NCBI GenBank assembly: GCA_946611025.1
Contig: CAMOCR010000007.1
Span: 1 to 17,239 of the forward strand
From: an uncultured Alphaproteobacteria bacterium
Lineage (GTDB): Bacteria > Pseudomonadota > Alphaproteobacteria > Rs-D84
Length of the DNA stretch: 17,239 nt
Reading direction: 5' to 3'
This document shows positions 7,123 to 14,291 of this stretch, piece after piece; position 1 is the first letter of the stretch, and each line of letters starts with the position of its first letter. Below the pieces are notes generated by a model that had not been told where the DNA came from, searched no databases, and saw nothing but the letters and a program-made list of their open reading frames with translations. Both the position numbers and the translations under genes were made by a program.

Positions 7123-7632
7123 TTAATAACGCCCGATACAGCCCAGATATGAATTGCCCGTTGATTCCAGCACATTTATAAACTGATTTTGGTTTTTACC
7201 TGAAAACAGCGCCAAAATCGTACCCGCATCGGTTGCCAGCATATCTGCGACCGTTGCGATTGACGAATTCATTTTCTTAAAAAAGCCGCTGGCTGGGTAA
7301 ATTTCCGCGGCAAATAATTGGTGTGTACCATGCGATGCGGTGCCCTTTTCGGCACGAATAACCATCAATTGACATTCTGGGGAAATAATCAATTTATCGG
7401 TGACGACCGCACCACCGCCCAACAATTCACCCCACCACCCCGTCGATTCGCAAAAAACCGGATAATAAACCGTTGCGTTTTCATCGCGTTCAAAAATGGA
7501 TGGCAAATCTAAATCGGTCGTAATAACATCAGGCATTTCGCCGGTTGCAGAATTTATAACTTTCCGCGCCAGCTGGTATGTTGCATCCCCAGTTGTTTTA
7601 CGTGGCCAATAAAGAATCGGAAACTGCTTCAT
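7123..7632 (-). CDS. Protein of unknown function (169 aa)
   Basis: I do not recognise a family. It is a 169-residue, apparently soluble protein with no signal peptide or membrane segment. It starts MKQFPILYWPRKTTGDATYQ and ends GNSYLGCIGRY. Notable parts are an aromatic/Gly-rich middle, CESTGWWGELLGGGAVV (61-77), three scattered cysteines (61, 87, 165) and a LFSGKNQNQFINVLESTGNS C-terminal stretch. No nucleotide-binding, DNA-binding or catalytic motif is evident. It has an extended -10 box 8 nt before an ATG that lacks a Shine-Dalgarno, so it may be transcribed on its own as a (nearly) leaderless mRNA. It lies between the minus-strand VirB6-like gene and rpmE on the same strand, 68 nt after the former. 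Codon and base composition resemble its neighbours, supporting a real gene. Confidence 0.75.
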   Translation of the reverse strand: MKQFPILYWPRKTTGDATYQLARKVINSATGEMPDVITTDLDLPSIFERDENATVYYPVFCESTGWWGELLGGGAVVTDKLIISPECQLMVIRAEKGTASHGTHQLFAAEIYPASGFFKKMNSSIATVADMLATDAGTILALFSGKNQNQFINVLESTGNSYLGCIGRY

Positions 7633-7640
7633 TGATGTGA

Positions 7641-7649
7641 ATTATATCA
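7641..7649 (-). promoter_or_regulatory. Extended -10 promoter of the 169-aa gene
   Basis: The minus strand reads TGATATAAT, a perfect extended -10, followed by 8 nt (TCACATCA) and the ATG. The -35 position is only a T-run. Transcription would start at or within about 2 nt of the ATG. Confidence 0.5.
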
Positions 7650-7700
7650 GATTCGGGATGAATAAAAAAGGGGGGTATGTAAAATAAAGTGCTTGATTTT

Positions 7701-8987
7701 TTATTTTTTTATTTCTTCGTACCATTTTTTCAGGTTTTTCCACATCAAATCTAGATTAGATTTCGTCTTGTTATAGAAATCATCGCTTATTGTCACATTA
7801 AATAAACTTTTGATAAGTGCGGGAATTGACGTCATAAACATTGCCAAAAATGCGCCCATCATGATAATTGTAATCAAACTGTCGTTGCGCATCATCAACC
7901 CGTCCATCAAAATTTTCGAATCGTTTTTGGCAAACGCCGCCGACAATGTTGACACACCATCCCAATTGCCAAACACCGCGTTCAAGAACATTATTGCAAA
8001 TGTCACAAAAATTCCAGTCATTGCAATTCCCAACGCGCCCTGGACCGCGTCATTTATAATTGATTTTATATTTTTACGCCCATCTGGCAAAATCGACCAA
8101 CCTGGGAAAATCCACGCCATAAGCGACAGGGGCAACATCACCAAATCCAGCGATAATTTAATAAATATTTCCAAGAAATATATCGGCACTGGCAACAATG
8201 CCGCAAAAAACAGGACAATTACCAACAACCCCGCAAAAAATACCGGCACATTTGGGAAAATTGGTATTCCCCACATAATTTTGTGCATATACTGTTCGTT
8301 AAATGCCATATTCAACATTGTCCAGCCCGCCGTCATACCAATTCCGGTCATTTGATGCACATTTGCCAATTCGCATGCTAAATTATGCCGCATTCTTGGC
8401 GGAAACGCCCCACGTGATGCCGCGACACCAGATACCGAAACCGGATCTGCAATCGCCGTTGCGACAACACATGTATTAAACGCTTCGTCATCGGTCACCG
8501 CATGATTTAATGTCAAACCAACACTAAATATTGGTTCAATAGCAACATCGTTAATGATTCGTGGCAATGGCGCCAACATCAACACAGATGCAACCATCAG
8601 TTTTATCACCCGAACACCAAAATCACCCGACAACGACCATGGTTCTATGTTTTGTCCATTCATGTATGACGCCAACAATTGCCATGCAAGCCAAATTGCC
8701 AATAATGCCACCGTAAACGGCAACACCACCAATCCAATTGCATGATATACACCCGGCAAAATATTTGACAATGTGCCCATGATATCTGCAAACATTTGGC
8801 ACGACCAACACGATGTAAAGAAACTGAACGCGTCACTCATATTCACCGGTACGGCGGTTCGATAAATCGAAAACCCCGCCAAAACACCCGCACCAGCAAC
8901 CAGTCCCACCACAAACGGCGCAACCGCCCCCGCGGTAAATGGCAAGAACGAAACGAATGTTATAAAAAATTTTTTTAACCAAGTCAT
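7701..8987 (-). CDS. VirB6/TrbL-like type IV secretion membrane protein, paralogue A (CxxC type)
   Basis: A 428-residue polytopic membrane protein. It has a hydrophobic N-terminus with a leader-like segment (6-40), a C60-W-S-C63 motif just before the next membrane segments, a conserved-looking PLPRIINDVAIEP loop (near 140), a long hydrophobic core (about 250-300, PVPIYFLEIFIKLSLDLVML and onwards) and a lysine/tryptophan-rich amphipathic tail (MWKNLKKWYEEIKK). This layout matches the VirB6/TrbL inner-membrane channel family of type IV secretion systems, in which VirB6 forms part of the translocation pore. It shares the CxxC, the LPR-I..V..EP loop and the tail style with the divergent neighbours. 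No Shine-Dalgarno precedes the ATG; a -10 box ends 6 nt before it, so the mRNA is probably leaderless. It is transcribed away from the four-gene plus-strand operon. Confidence 0.8.
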   Translation of the reverse strand: MTWLKKFFITFVSFLPFTAGAVAPFVVGLVAGAGVLAGFSIYRTAVPVNMSDAFSFFTSCWSCQMFADIMGTLSNILPGVYHAIGLVVLPFTVALLAIWLAWQLLASYMNGQNIEPWSLSGDFGVRVIKLMVASVLMLAPLPRIINDVAIEPIFSVGLTLNHAVTDDEAFNTCVVATAIADPVSVSGVAASRGAFPPRMRHNLACELANVHQMTGIGMTAGWTMLNMAFNEQYMHKIMWGIPIFPNVPVFFAGLLVIVLFFAALLPVPIYFLEIFIKLSLDLVMLPLSLMAWIFPGWSILPDGRKNIKSIINDAVQGALGIAMTGIFVTFAIMFLNAVFGNWDGVSTLSAAFAKNDSKILMDGLMMRNDSLITIIMMGAFLAMFMTSIPALIKSLFNVTISDDFYNKTKSNLDLMWKNLKKWYEEIKK

Positions 8988-8993
8988 GTTTTA

Positions 8994-9022
8994 AGTATAT
9001 CACATTTTGTCCCAAATGTGAT
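8994..9022 (-). promoter_or_regulatory. Divergent promoter, minus direction (paralogue A)
   Basis: Minus-strand ATCACA (9022-9017), 17-bp spacer and TATACT (8999-8994), the latter in extended form TGATATACT. Six nt separate the -10 from the ATG, so transcription should begin at the A of the start codon. Its -35 overlaps the -10 of the opposite promoter. Confidence 0.6.
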
Positions 9023-9025
9023 ATA
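8996..9025. promoter_or_regulatory. Perfect 12-bp inverted repeat (operator) in the divergent promoter
   Basis: TATATCACATTT, a 6-nt spacer TGTCCC, then AAATGTGATATA. The two arms are exactly complementary over 12 bp. The repeat lies upstream of both predicted transcription starts, so it is in neither mRNA and should act as DNA, probably as a dimeric regulator's operator controlling both directions. It has the opposite arrangement to a CRP site (TCACA outside, TGTGA inside the second arm). Confidence 0.65.
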
Positions 9026-9027
9026 AT
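8999..9027 (+). promoter_or_regulatory. Divergent promoter, plus direction (four-gene operon)
   Basis: Plus-strand ATCACA (8999-9004), 17-bp spacer and perfect TATAAT (9022-9027) in extended form TGATATAAT. The predicted start near 9034 gives a leader of about 26 nt that contains the AGAGAGAG binding site of the first gene. Confidence 0.65.
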
Positions 9028-9059
9028 TGAAAAGATAAAAATATAATTACAGAGAGAGA

Positions 9060-10331
9060 ATGACCCATATTCGCAAAATTTTACCGTATTTTGCATTGGC
9101 GGCAATGTGCATATTGCCATTGCCGGCGTTTGCCGATTGGGGCATTGTTGACCAATTTAACCTGGCACCGTTTGTGCCAATTGTTCTGGATGCAATGATG
9201 ACAATCGCCACCGGTGGATACGAATTTTTTGTTGGCAACGGCGATGGTATTATTTATTTACTGGTCTGGGGATTCTTGGCATTTACGATTATCATGTATT
9301 TGGTAAAATTATATTTACCAAAAAAATGGATTGGTGTTTTTGGTTTTTCGGGCGGCGGCGAAATGATTGATGGCAAGGCATCCGCCATGAACATCGTCTA
9401 TAACGTTTTGAAACCGTGTATGCGCGGAATTATTGCGGCGGGTATTTTATTACAAATTCGACCAGTTATGCTGACCGATGTTTTGGTAAACCCGTTTTTA
9501 CAATTTGGCGCATTGTACACGCACGCAATAACCGAAACGATAAATACAACCGGCGTGGCGGCTAAATTTACTGAATGTCCCGAATCAATTGTTGAAAAAG
9601 ACTGGATTTCAAAATCATCGTGTGAATTTTTAATACAACCTGTTGCCGATTTATCAGCGGCGAACAACCAAATCATAAAGCGTGGTTTTGAATCGTTATC
9701 AACGGGACTGCGACAAATGATGACATTGTTTTCACATGGTGGCACCGGATTTTTGAATGTGATTACGGGAATTATTTTAATATCAACATTCTTTTCCAGC
9801 AACTTGTTCATGGCACTACTGATTATCCAGGGCATATTTGAATTTGGCATGTCGCTGGTTTTATATCCGTTTCATGTTTTAACATATGTCGCGAAACCCA
9901 GCGATAAATGGCTGGATATTTGGCCGGCATTTTCTGGTGTGACAGACGCATTAAAAAAACTTGTTATCACAATGATTATGTGCGCATTTATGTTGTGCAT
10001 AAACATTGCAATTATACGGGCATTATTCACATGGAATTCATCTGTATTTAATGTTGCAGCTGGTGGTTTTTCATCCAGCAATGTTCCAATGGCTGCGAAC
10101 ACATCTGGGGCGGTGTTTGGCGAACATTCGATATTGTGGTTGTCATCAATATTGACATTTTATTTAATGTTTAAATTGTTCGACATGACGCGCAGCCAGT
10201 TAAATTCATATGTTGGCAAGGGTGGCGATGACCTGTATAACAAGGTGACCAAAGATACAAAAACCCTGTGGGGCGACATCAAAGGTGCCGGGAAAGCAAT
10301 TGGTAAAGCGGTTGGGTGGTTAAAAAAGTAA
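9060..10331 (+). CDS. VirB6/TrbL-like type IV secretion membrane protein, paralogue B (signal-peptide type)
   Basis: A 423-residue polytopic membrane protein and first gene of the plus-strand operon. It starts MTHIRKILPYFALAAMCILP, a Sec leader with likely cleavage after AFA (residue 25), followed by several membrane segments. Family-like features are the loop VMLTDVLVNPFLQFGALYTH, a hydrophobic core with IIQGIFEFGMSLVLYPFHVL, and a long basic amphipathic C-terminus (LWGDIKGAGKAIGKAVGWLKK) resembling the tails of its neighbours. VirB6/TrbL proteins form the inner-membrane pore of type IV secretion systems. It lacks the N-terminal CxxC found in paralogues A, C and D. The binding site is AGAGAGAG immediately upstream of the ATG. 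Its stop is directly followed by the ATG of the next gene, so translation is probably coupled. Assignment rests on architecture and paralogy, not on a profile search. Confidence 0.75.
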   Translation: MTHIRKILPYFALAAMCILPLPAFADWGIVDQFNLAPFVPIVLDAMMTIATGGYEFFVGNGDGIIYLLVWGFLAFTIIMYLVKLYLPKKWIGVFGFSGGGEMIDGKASAMNIVYNVLKPCMRGIIAAGILLQIRPVMLTDVLVNPFLQFGALYTHAITETINTTGVAAKFTECPESIVEKDWISKSSCEFLIQPVADLSAANNQIIKRGFESLSTGLRQMMTLFSHGGTGFLNVITGIILISTFFSSNLFMALLIIQGIFEFGMSLVLYPFHVLTYVAKPSDKWLDIWPAFSGVTDALKKLVITMIMCAFMLCINIAIIRALFTWNSSVFNVAAGGFSSSNVPMAANTSGAVFGEHSILWLSSILTFYLMFKLFDMTRSQLNSYVGKGGDDLYNKVTKDTKTLWGDIKGAGKAIGKAVGWLKK

Positions 10332-11537
10332 ATGAATAACATACTTGGAAATCTTGTAGACAGCACAGTGCAATGTTATGGTTGCCCGATTTTTGATCGG
10401 CTGTTCCAAATTGTATCGACCGCTGCCGCAAATGTATATGACCGCATGGCATCTCTGGTCGCAATATTATTCTGTGTTCTGTTTGCGTTTTACATATTAA
10501 ACGCAGTATGGCAAAACATTAAACAGGGCGCACCCGATCCGCTGTATCAAAAATCGGTGCGTCCAGTTATAATAAATTCCTTGGTTGCGTTATCGTTTTT
10601 GTTCATGGGTGTTGGCTTACCACGTTTAATTACCCAGGTCACATTTGAACCCACCGCAGATATTGTCACATTATATACACAAAGCATGCTAAACATCGAT
10701 ACCGACACGGTGAACGAACGCGTTACATATCAACCCGAAAAAATCACCGACGATGGATTTTTCCGTCCGCAACTGCGTGATAAAATCATTGTTTTGATGA
10801 AGACCACAATTACACAATTCCAATCGTATATGAAACTGGGCATCGCCGTAATGGATTCTGCATTTTCATGGAGCGCACTGTTGGGGGTTGGCGCATTGGT
10901 GCGGCATATCATTTTGTTTTTTATCGGTGTATATATTTTTTATGCCTTTTTCATATTATTTTTCCGGTTCTGTTGTTATTTTGCAGATATAATTGTTGCA
11001 ATGACAATGTTTGCATTTTTCTTTCCGTTATCACTGATATTAATTCCGTTCCGTGGTGCAGATGGCGCACCATCGTGGATTTCAAACTTGGGCAAAAACA
11101 TCGGCACAGACCAAATAAAAAAACTGATAAACGCAATTGTTGCATTGGGGGCAGCGGTCATAACATATACGGTTATAATGGTTATTATTGCAAAATTCTT
11201 TGCATCACCCGATACATCGACTGGCGATATTATGCATGCGATTACATCAAACGAAATTTTCGATGTTGATTTATCTACTGATAATCTGGAATCTCTTACT
11301 ATTATGGGTACTGTGGTTTTAGTATATGTGATAAACTATATCCAGAACCAAATTCCAAATGTTTCTAAAAAGATACTGTCTGCGTTTAATGTAAGTGCTG
11401 AAAACACACTTAGCGAACAATTGGCAAACGATGCCGAAACATTGACCCGCGCAACATTTAACACAATCAAATCGATTGGCGAAACAGTTATATCTGGTGG
11501 CGAAAAAAAGGCAGACAAAAAAGACGACAAGAAATGA
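10332..11537 (+). CDS. VirB6/TrbL-like type IV secretion membrane protein, paralogue C (CxxC type)
   Basis: A 401-residue polytopic membrane protein. The N-terminus carries C15-Y-G-C18-PIFDRLFQIVS, a CxxC-PxF arrangement placed just before the first membrane segment, much like CWSCQMFADIM in paralogue A. The next loop, GLPRLITQVTFEP, closely parallels PLPRIINDVAIEP of paralogue A. A hydrophobic core follows (FADIIVAMTMFAFFFPLSLI), then a final membrane segment and a highly charged Lys/Asp tail ending EKKADKKDDKK. There is no cleavable leader. Its ATG directly follows the TAA of the preceding gene without a Shine-Dalgarno, so translation probably relies on coupling. Its TGA overlaps the next ATG (ATGA). 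The paralogy with A makes this one of the safest VirB6-type calls in the array. Confidence 0.78.
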   Translation: MNNILGNLVDSTVQCYGCPIFDRLFQIVSTAAANVYDRMASLVAILFCVLFAFYILNAVWQNIKQGAPDPLYQKSVRPVIINSLVALSFLFMGVGLPRLITQVTFEPTADIVTLYTQSMLNIDTDTVNERVTYQPEKITDDGFFRPQLRDKIIVLMKTTITQFQSYMKLGIAVMDSAFSWSALLGVGALVRHIILFFIGVYIFYAFFILFFRFCCYFADIIVAMTMFAFFFPLSLILIPFRGADGAPSWISNLGKNIGTDQIKKLINAIVALGAAVITYTVIMVIIAKFFASPDTSTGDIMHAITSNEIFDVDLSTDNLESLTIMGTVVLVYVINYIQNQIPNVSKKILSAFNVSAENTLSEQLANDAETLTRATFNTIKSIGETVISGGEKKADKKDDKK

Positions 11538-12967
11538 AGGCAAAACTAATTTTAATTCTTGTTCGGTTTTTAATGGGCGCAATCGCGTTGGGGTTGGGCA
11601 TATGGTATTTATCGTCATCAATTGGTGGTGCGGCAATTACATATACCAGCATGGATAATTTCCTGAATGCGATTGGTGCCGGTGGCGACATTGCAAACAC
11701 CAATGGGTGTTTTCTGTGTAAATATGTCAGCGAATTATTTGGTGTATTGGGAAATGCAACCGAATTATTCTGGAACGCAATTGTGAATACATTGTGGGTG
11801 TTAATGGCAATTGGGTTTGGTATATTTTTGTTTATCCATACCGGTACATATATATACGACGCTGCAAAAAAGACCGCGAAATTAGACACCGGTGAAAAGA
11901 AGTTAGAATTCAAGGCATGGTTTGACAAAGTTTGGAAAACGTGTTCACGCATTTTAATCTGTGGCGCATTTTTAGGTGTATTCAGCATGGGCGGCACAAC
12001 CGCACTGCGATATGTGACACGTGTGACCGTCACGCCGGTAATGTTCGTTGGTGCGGAACTTGGGATGTTGGCGACCGGTGTATCAAATTCTGCCCAGTGT
12101 GGTGCAATGGAAACCGCCCAAGAAACCGATGATGTATTAAATCCGGTTTTGCAACCATTTATGTGTTCCATTGGCAGTTTGAATGCCGTTATGCTGGCGG
12201 GTGCCGCCGGTGGTTTTTCAATGATGAATTATGCATGGCTGGGAATGGGTGGCGGTGCAATAACATGGCTGGCAGGATTGGGGCTGGTAATATTGTTTTT
12301 AATAATTGGCTTTGATTTGTTTTTCCAAGTGTTGTCGGTCGTATTCAAATTGATATTTGTAATTATATTTATGCCACTGTTTATCGCGGCGGCGGCATTT
12401 GAAAATGTATGGAAGGCGGCATCGGGTCTGTTTACAAAATCAATTGGGATGCTGGTCACCGCCGCGGTCAACATTATATCAATATCACTTAAAATTGTTG
12501 TAATATACGCAACTGTATCATACGCCGCCGATGCATATTTCCCCGGCCCCGTTGATGGATTCAGTGTTGTATTACCGCCAATGCTGGGCGAAAAAGCGCA
12601 AAACCCAGACGCACAAACATTATCTGTTATGAACACATTCAGCGAATGCGAACGGGTTGCACTGGCATCGGGCGAAATGGATGCAGATAAATTCAAGAAC
12701 TGCTTTACTGCGCATCGTGCAACGGTTGAACGACGCTATCCGGGGGCGTTTGATTTTCTGGGTGACGGATGGGGATTTTTGATGATGATGATCGGTTTGT
12801 TTGCATTGTATTATTGGGTTATATCGCCTGAAATTGATAAAATATTTAAACCAGCGGGGTCGTCTGACTTTGACTTTGGCGGGAATCTTAAAACACTGGG
12901 TAAAAACATATGGAATTTACCGGTTCAAATAACAGAAAAGGTGACATCGGCACTGGGCAAGAAATAA
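11534..12967 (+). CDS. VirB6/TrbL-like type IV secretion membrane protein, paralogue D (CxxC type)
   Basis: The longest of the five, 477 residues. A first hydrophobic segment (4-30) precedes C59-F-L-C62 and a membrane segment, as in paralogues A and C. Further features are a basic cytoplasmic-looking loop (KKTAKLDTGEKKLEFK), the loop LRYVTRVTVTPVMFVGAELG, equivalent to the V..EP loop, and a core segment FKLIFVIIFMPLFIAAAAFEN. That last segment is very like the VirB6/TrbL consensus around a conserved proline. A periplasmic-looking insert with two cysteines (about 370-400) and a basic tail (ITEKVTSALGKK) follow. The gene overlaps its predecessor by 4 nt and its successor by 1 nt (TAATG), so it is certainly co-transcribed. 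The core and CxxC support VirB6/TrbL well; a role in a particular secretion or conjugation system is not visible here. Confidence 0.8.
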   Translation: MKAKLILILVRFLMGAIALGLGIWYLSSSIGGAAITYTSMDNFLNAIGAGGDIANTNGCFLCKYVSELFGVLGNATELFWNAIVNTLWVLMAIGFGIFLFIHTGTYIYDAAKKTAKLDTGEKKLEFKAWFDKVWKTCSRILICGAFLGVFSMGGTTALRYVTRVTVTPVMFVGAELGMLATGVSNSAQCGAMETAQETDDVLNPVLQPFMCSIGSLNAVMLAGAAGGFSMMNYAWLGMGGGAITWLAGLGLVILFLIIGFDLFFQVLSVVFKLIFVIIFMPLFIAAAAFENVWKAASGLFTKSIGMLVTAAVNIISISLKIVVIYATVSYAADAYFPGPVDGFSVVLPPMLGEKAQNPDAQTLSVMNTFSECERVALASGEMDADKFKNCFTAHRATVERRYPGAFDFLGDGWGFLMMMIGLFALYYWVISPEIDKIFKPAGSSDFDFGGNLKTLGKNIWNLPVQITEKVTSALGKK

Positions 12968-14289
12968 TGATAAAACACATACGAAAACTTTTATCAAAAA
13001 TCGTTGTTGCAATAACCATTGCATGCGCGCCCGTTGTTGCATTTTCTGCGACAAACATCCCCGGTGGCACAATGGGCGACATTGGTGAATACGGTTCATG
13101 GGCAACAGAAGCCAACCGCGACATGTTTGTAAAATCATTGGTCGGCGAAGATGGCGATTTGGTTCAATTCCAAAGTGAATTTCAAAAACAACTTGTTCGC
13201 GACTATGTTCCAATCGAGGCACGCGTTGGTATCGCAATGATGAACGCATTGACGGGTGTTGCACATATATTGGACACATCACTGGTGCGCTTTATGATTA
13301 TATTTATTATCGTAATGTATGCTTTCTGGATAATGTTAGAGGCATATAACATGATGACGACCGATGCAAATGTGCAAAAACTGATCAAAGAAATATTCAA
13401 AAAAACAATATGGTTGATTATATGGATTGTGGTGCTGGATTTTGGACCCGCAAAATTATTCATGTTCGTTGTTGGACCGATAATATCACTGGGAACCGTC
13501 ATCGCCGATTTTATTTTAAATGCGATTGCACAAACCGCGGGCATTGCTATTCCCGACACATGTGGCGCGATACACCAATTTGCCGCGGCGAATGCGCCCG
13601 CGGACATGATTATTGATGCGAATGCTGCGGCGAATTTAATGTGCCTGCCATCGCGGTTGTCTGGATTTTTTGTGACCGCGATATCGGCGGGCTGGCAATG
13701 GATGATTCATGGTATTGGCCACAGCGCATTCACATTTATCATGGGTGCAATATTTGTTGTTGTGTTTGCATGGAACGCATGGAAATTTGCATTGATGGCA
13801 TTATCAGTCATTATGAATTTATTCCTGGGGGTGATATTGTTGCCATTTACCGCATTGGCAGAAACGATTCCGCAAACATCGTACAAGGGCATTGTTGGAA
13901 ACATATTTAATTCATTTATCGGTGTGTTTAACGGTGGACCAATAAAACTGGACGCACAAATAAATAAATTTATAAACGCGGCAATTTATTTTGTATCACT
14001 GTCAATTGTAATTGCTGTGTGTGCGGGTTTGTTGTCGGGGGTTGTGCATATGGACATGGCGGCAGATGTTCCAACACTGACCAACGATGGGTTTATACCA
14101 ACACTGCTGACGGGGGCATTGGTTGCATGGTTGGCGAACAAAGCCGGGACAATTGCAAGCGACATTGGTGGCAAAATACCAGACGGTGATACCGGCAAGA
14201 AATTCACAGACGATGTCACTGGACTTATTAAGAAAACATATAATTCTGCAAAGTCATGGGCAAAAACAATCGCCGAAGAAAAGAAATAA
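12967..14289 (+). CDS. VirB6/TrbL-like type IV secretion membrane protein, paralogue E (signal-peptide type)
   Basis: A 440-residue polytopic membrane protein and last gene of the operon. It begins MIKHIRKLLSKIVVAITIAC with likely cleavage around residues 27-28, and this HIRK-L leader resembles that of paralogue B. The periplasmic N-terminal part (29-100) is hydrophilic, followed by membrane segments, the loop AKLFMFVVGPIISLGTVIAD, a core SVIMNLFLGVILLPFTALAE and a basic amphipathic tail ending SWAKTIAEEKK. No CxxC. The frame is open from 12910, but the ATG at 12967 is chosen because it overlaps the preceding stop as TAATG and places the signal peptide at the N-terminus. It converges on uvrD, with only 2 bp between the two stop codons and no terminator. 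Confidence 0.75.
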   Translation: MIKHIRKLLSKIVVAITIACAPVVAFSATNIPGGTMGDIGEYGSWATEANRDMFVKSLVGEDGDLVQFQSEFQKQLVRDYVPIEARVGIAMMNALTGVAHILDTSLVRFMIIFIIVMYAFWIMLEAYNMMTTDANVQKLIKEIFKKTIWLIIWIVVLDFGPAKLFMFVVGPIISLGTVIADFILNAIAQTAGIAIPDTCGAIHQFAAANAPADMIIDANAAANLMCLPSRLSGFFVTAISAGWQWMIHGIGHSAFTFIMGAIFVVVFAWNAWKFALMALSVIMNLFLGVILLPFTALAETIPQTSYKGIVGNIFNSFIGVFNGGPIKLDAQINKFINAAIYFVSLSIVIAVCAGLLSGVVHMDMAADVPTLTNDGFIPTLLTGALVAWLANKAGTIASDIGGKIPDGDTGKKFTDDVTGLIKKTYNSAKSWAKTIAEEKK

Positions 14290-14291
14290 TT

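Noticed and set aside
7670..7700. A terminator after paralogue A
   Set aside because: The gap has a G/C run and T/A-rich stretches but no stem that I could pair.
7810..8355. Plus-strand open frame of 181 codons opposite paralogue A
   Set aside because: An Ile/Asn-rich complement of a membrane-protein gene; no start signal or domain.
8996..9025. CRP/FNR binding site in the divergent promoter
   Set aside because: CRP sites are TGTGA-N6-TCACA; here the order is TCACA...TGTGA, and the FNR pattern TTGAT-N4-ATCAA is absent. Kept as an operator for an unknown regulator.
8996..9025. The inverted repeat as a transcription terminator or RNA hairpin
   Set aside because: It lies upstream of both predicted starts between divergent genes, and neither arm is followed by a proper T-run.
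11488..12171. Minus-strand open frame of 227 codons opposite paralogue D
   Set aside because: It mirrors the coding frame of a membrane-protein gene and carries no motif, leader or binding site of its own; paralogue D has CxxC, core and operon overlaps.
12910..12966. An earlier start for paralogue E at 12910
   Set aside because: It would put 19 hydrophilic residues before the signal peptide and overlap the previous gene by 58 nt; the ATG at 12967 gives the TAATG junction and a normal leader.
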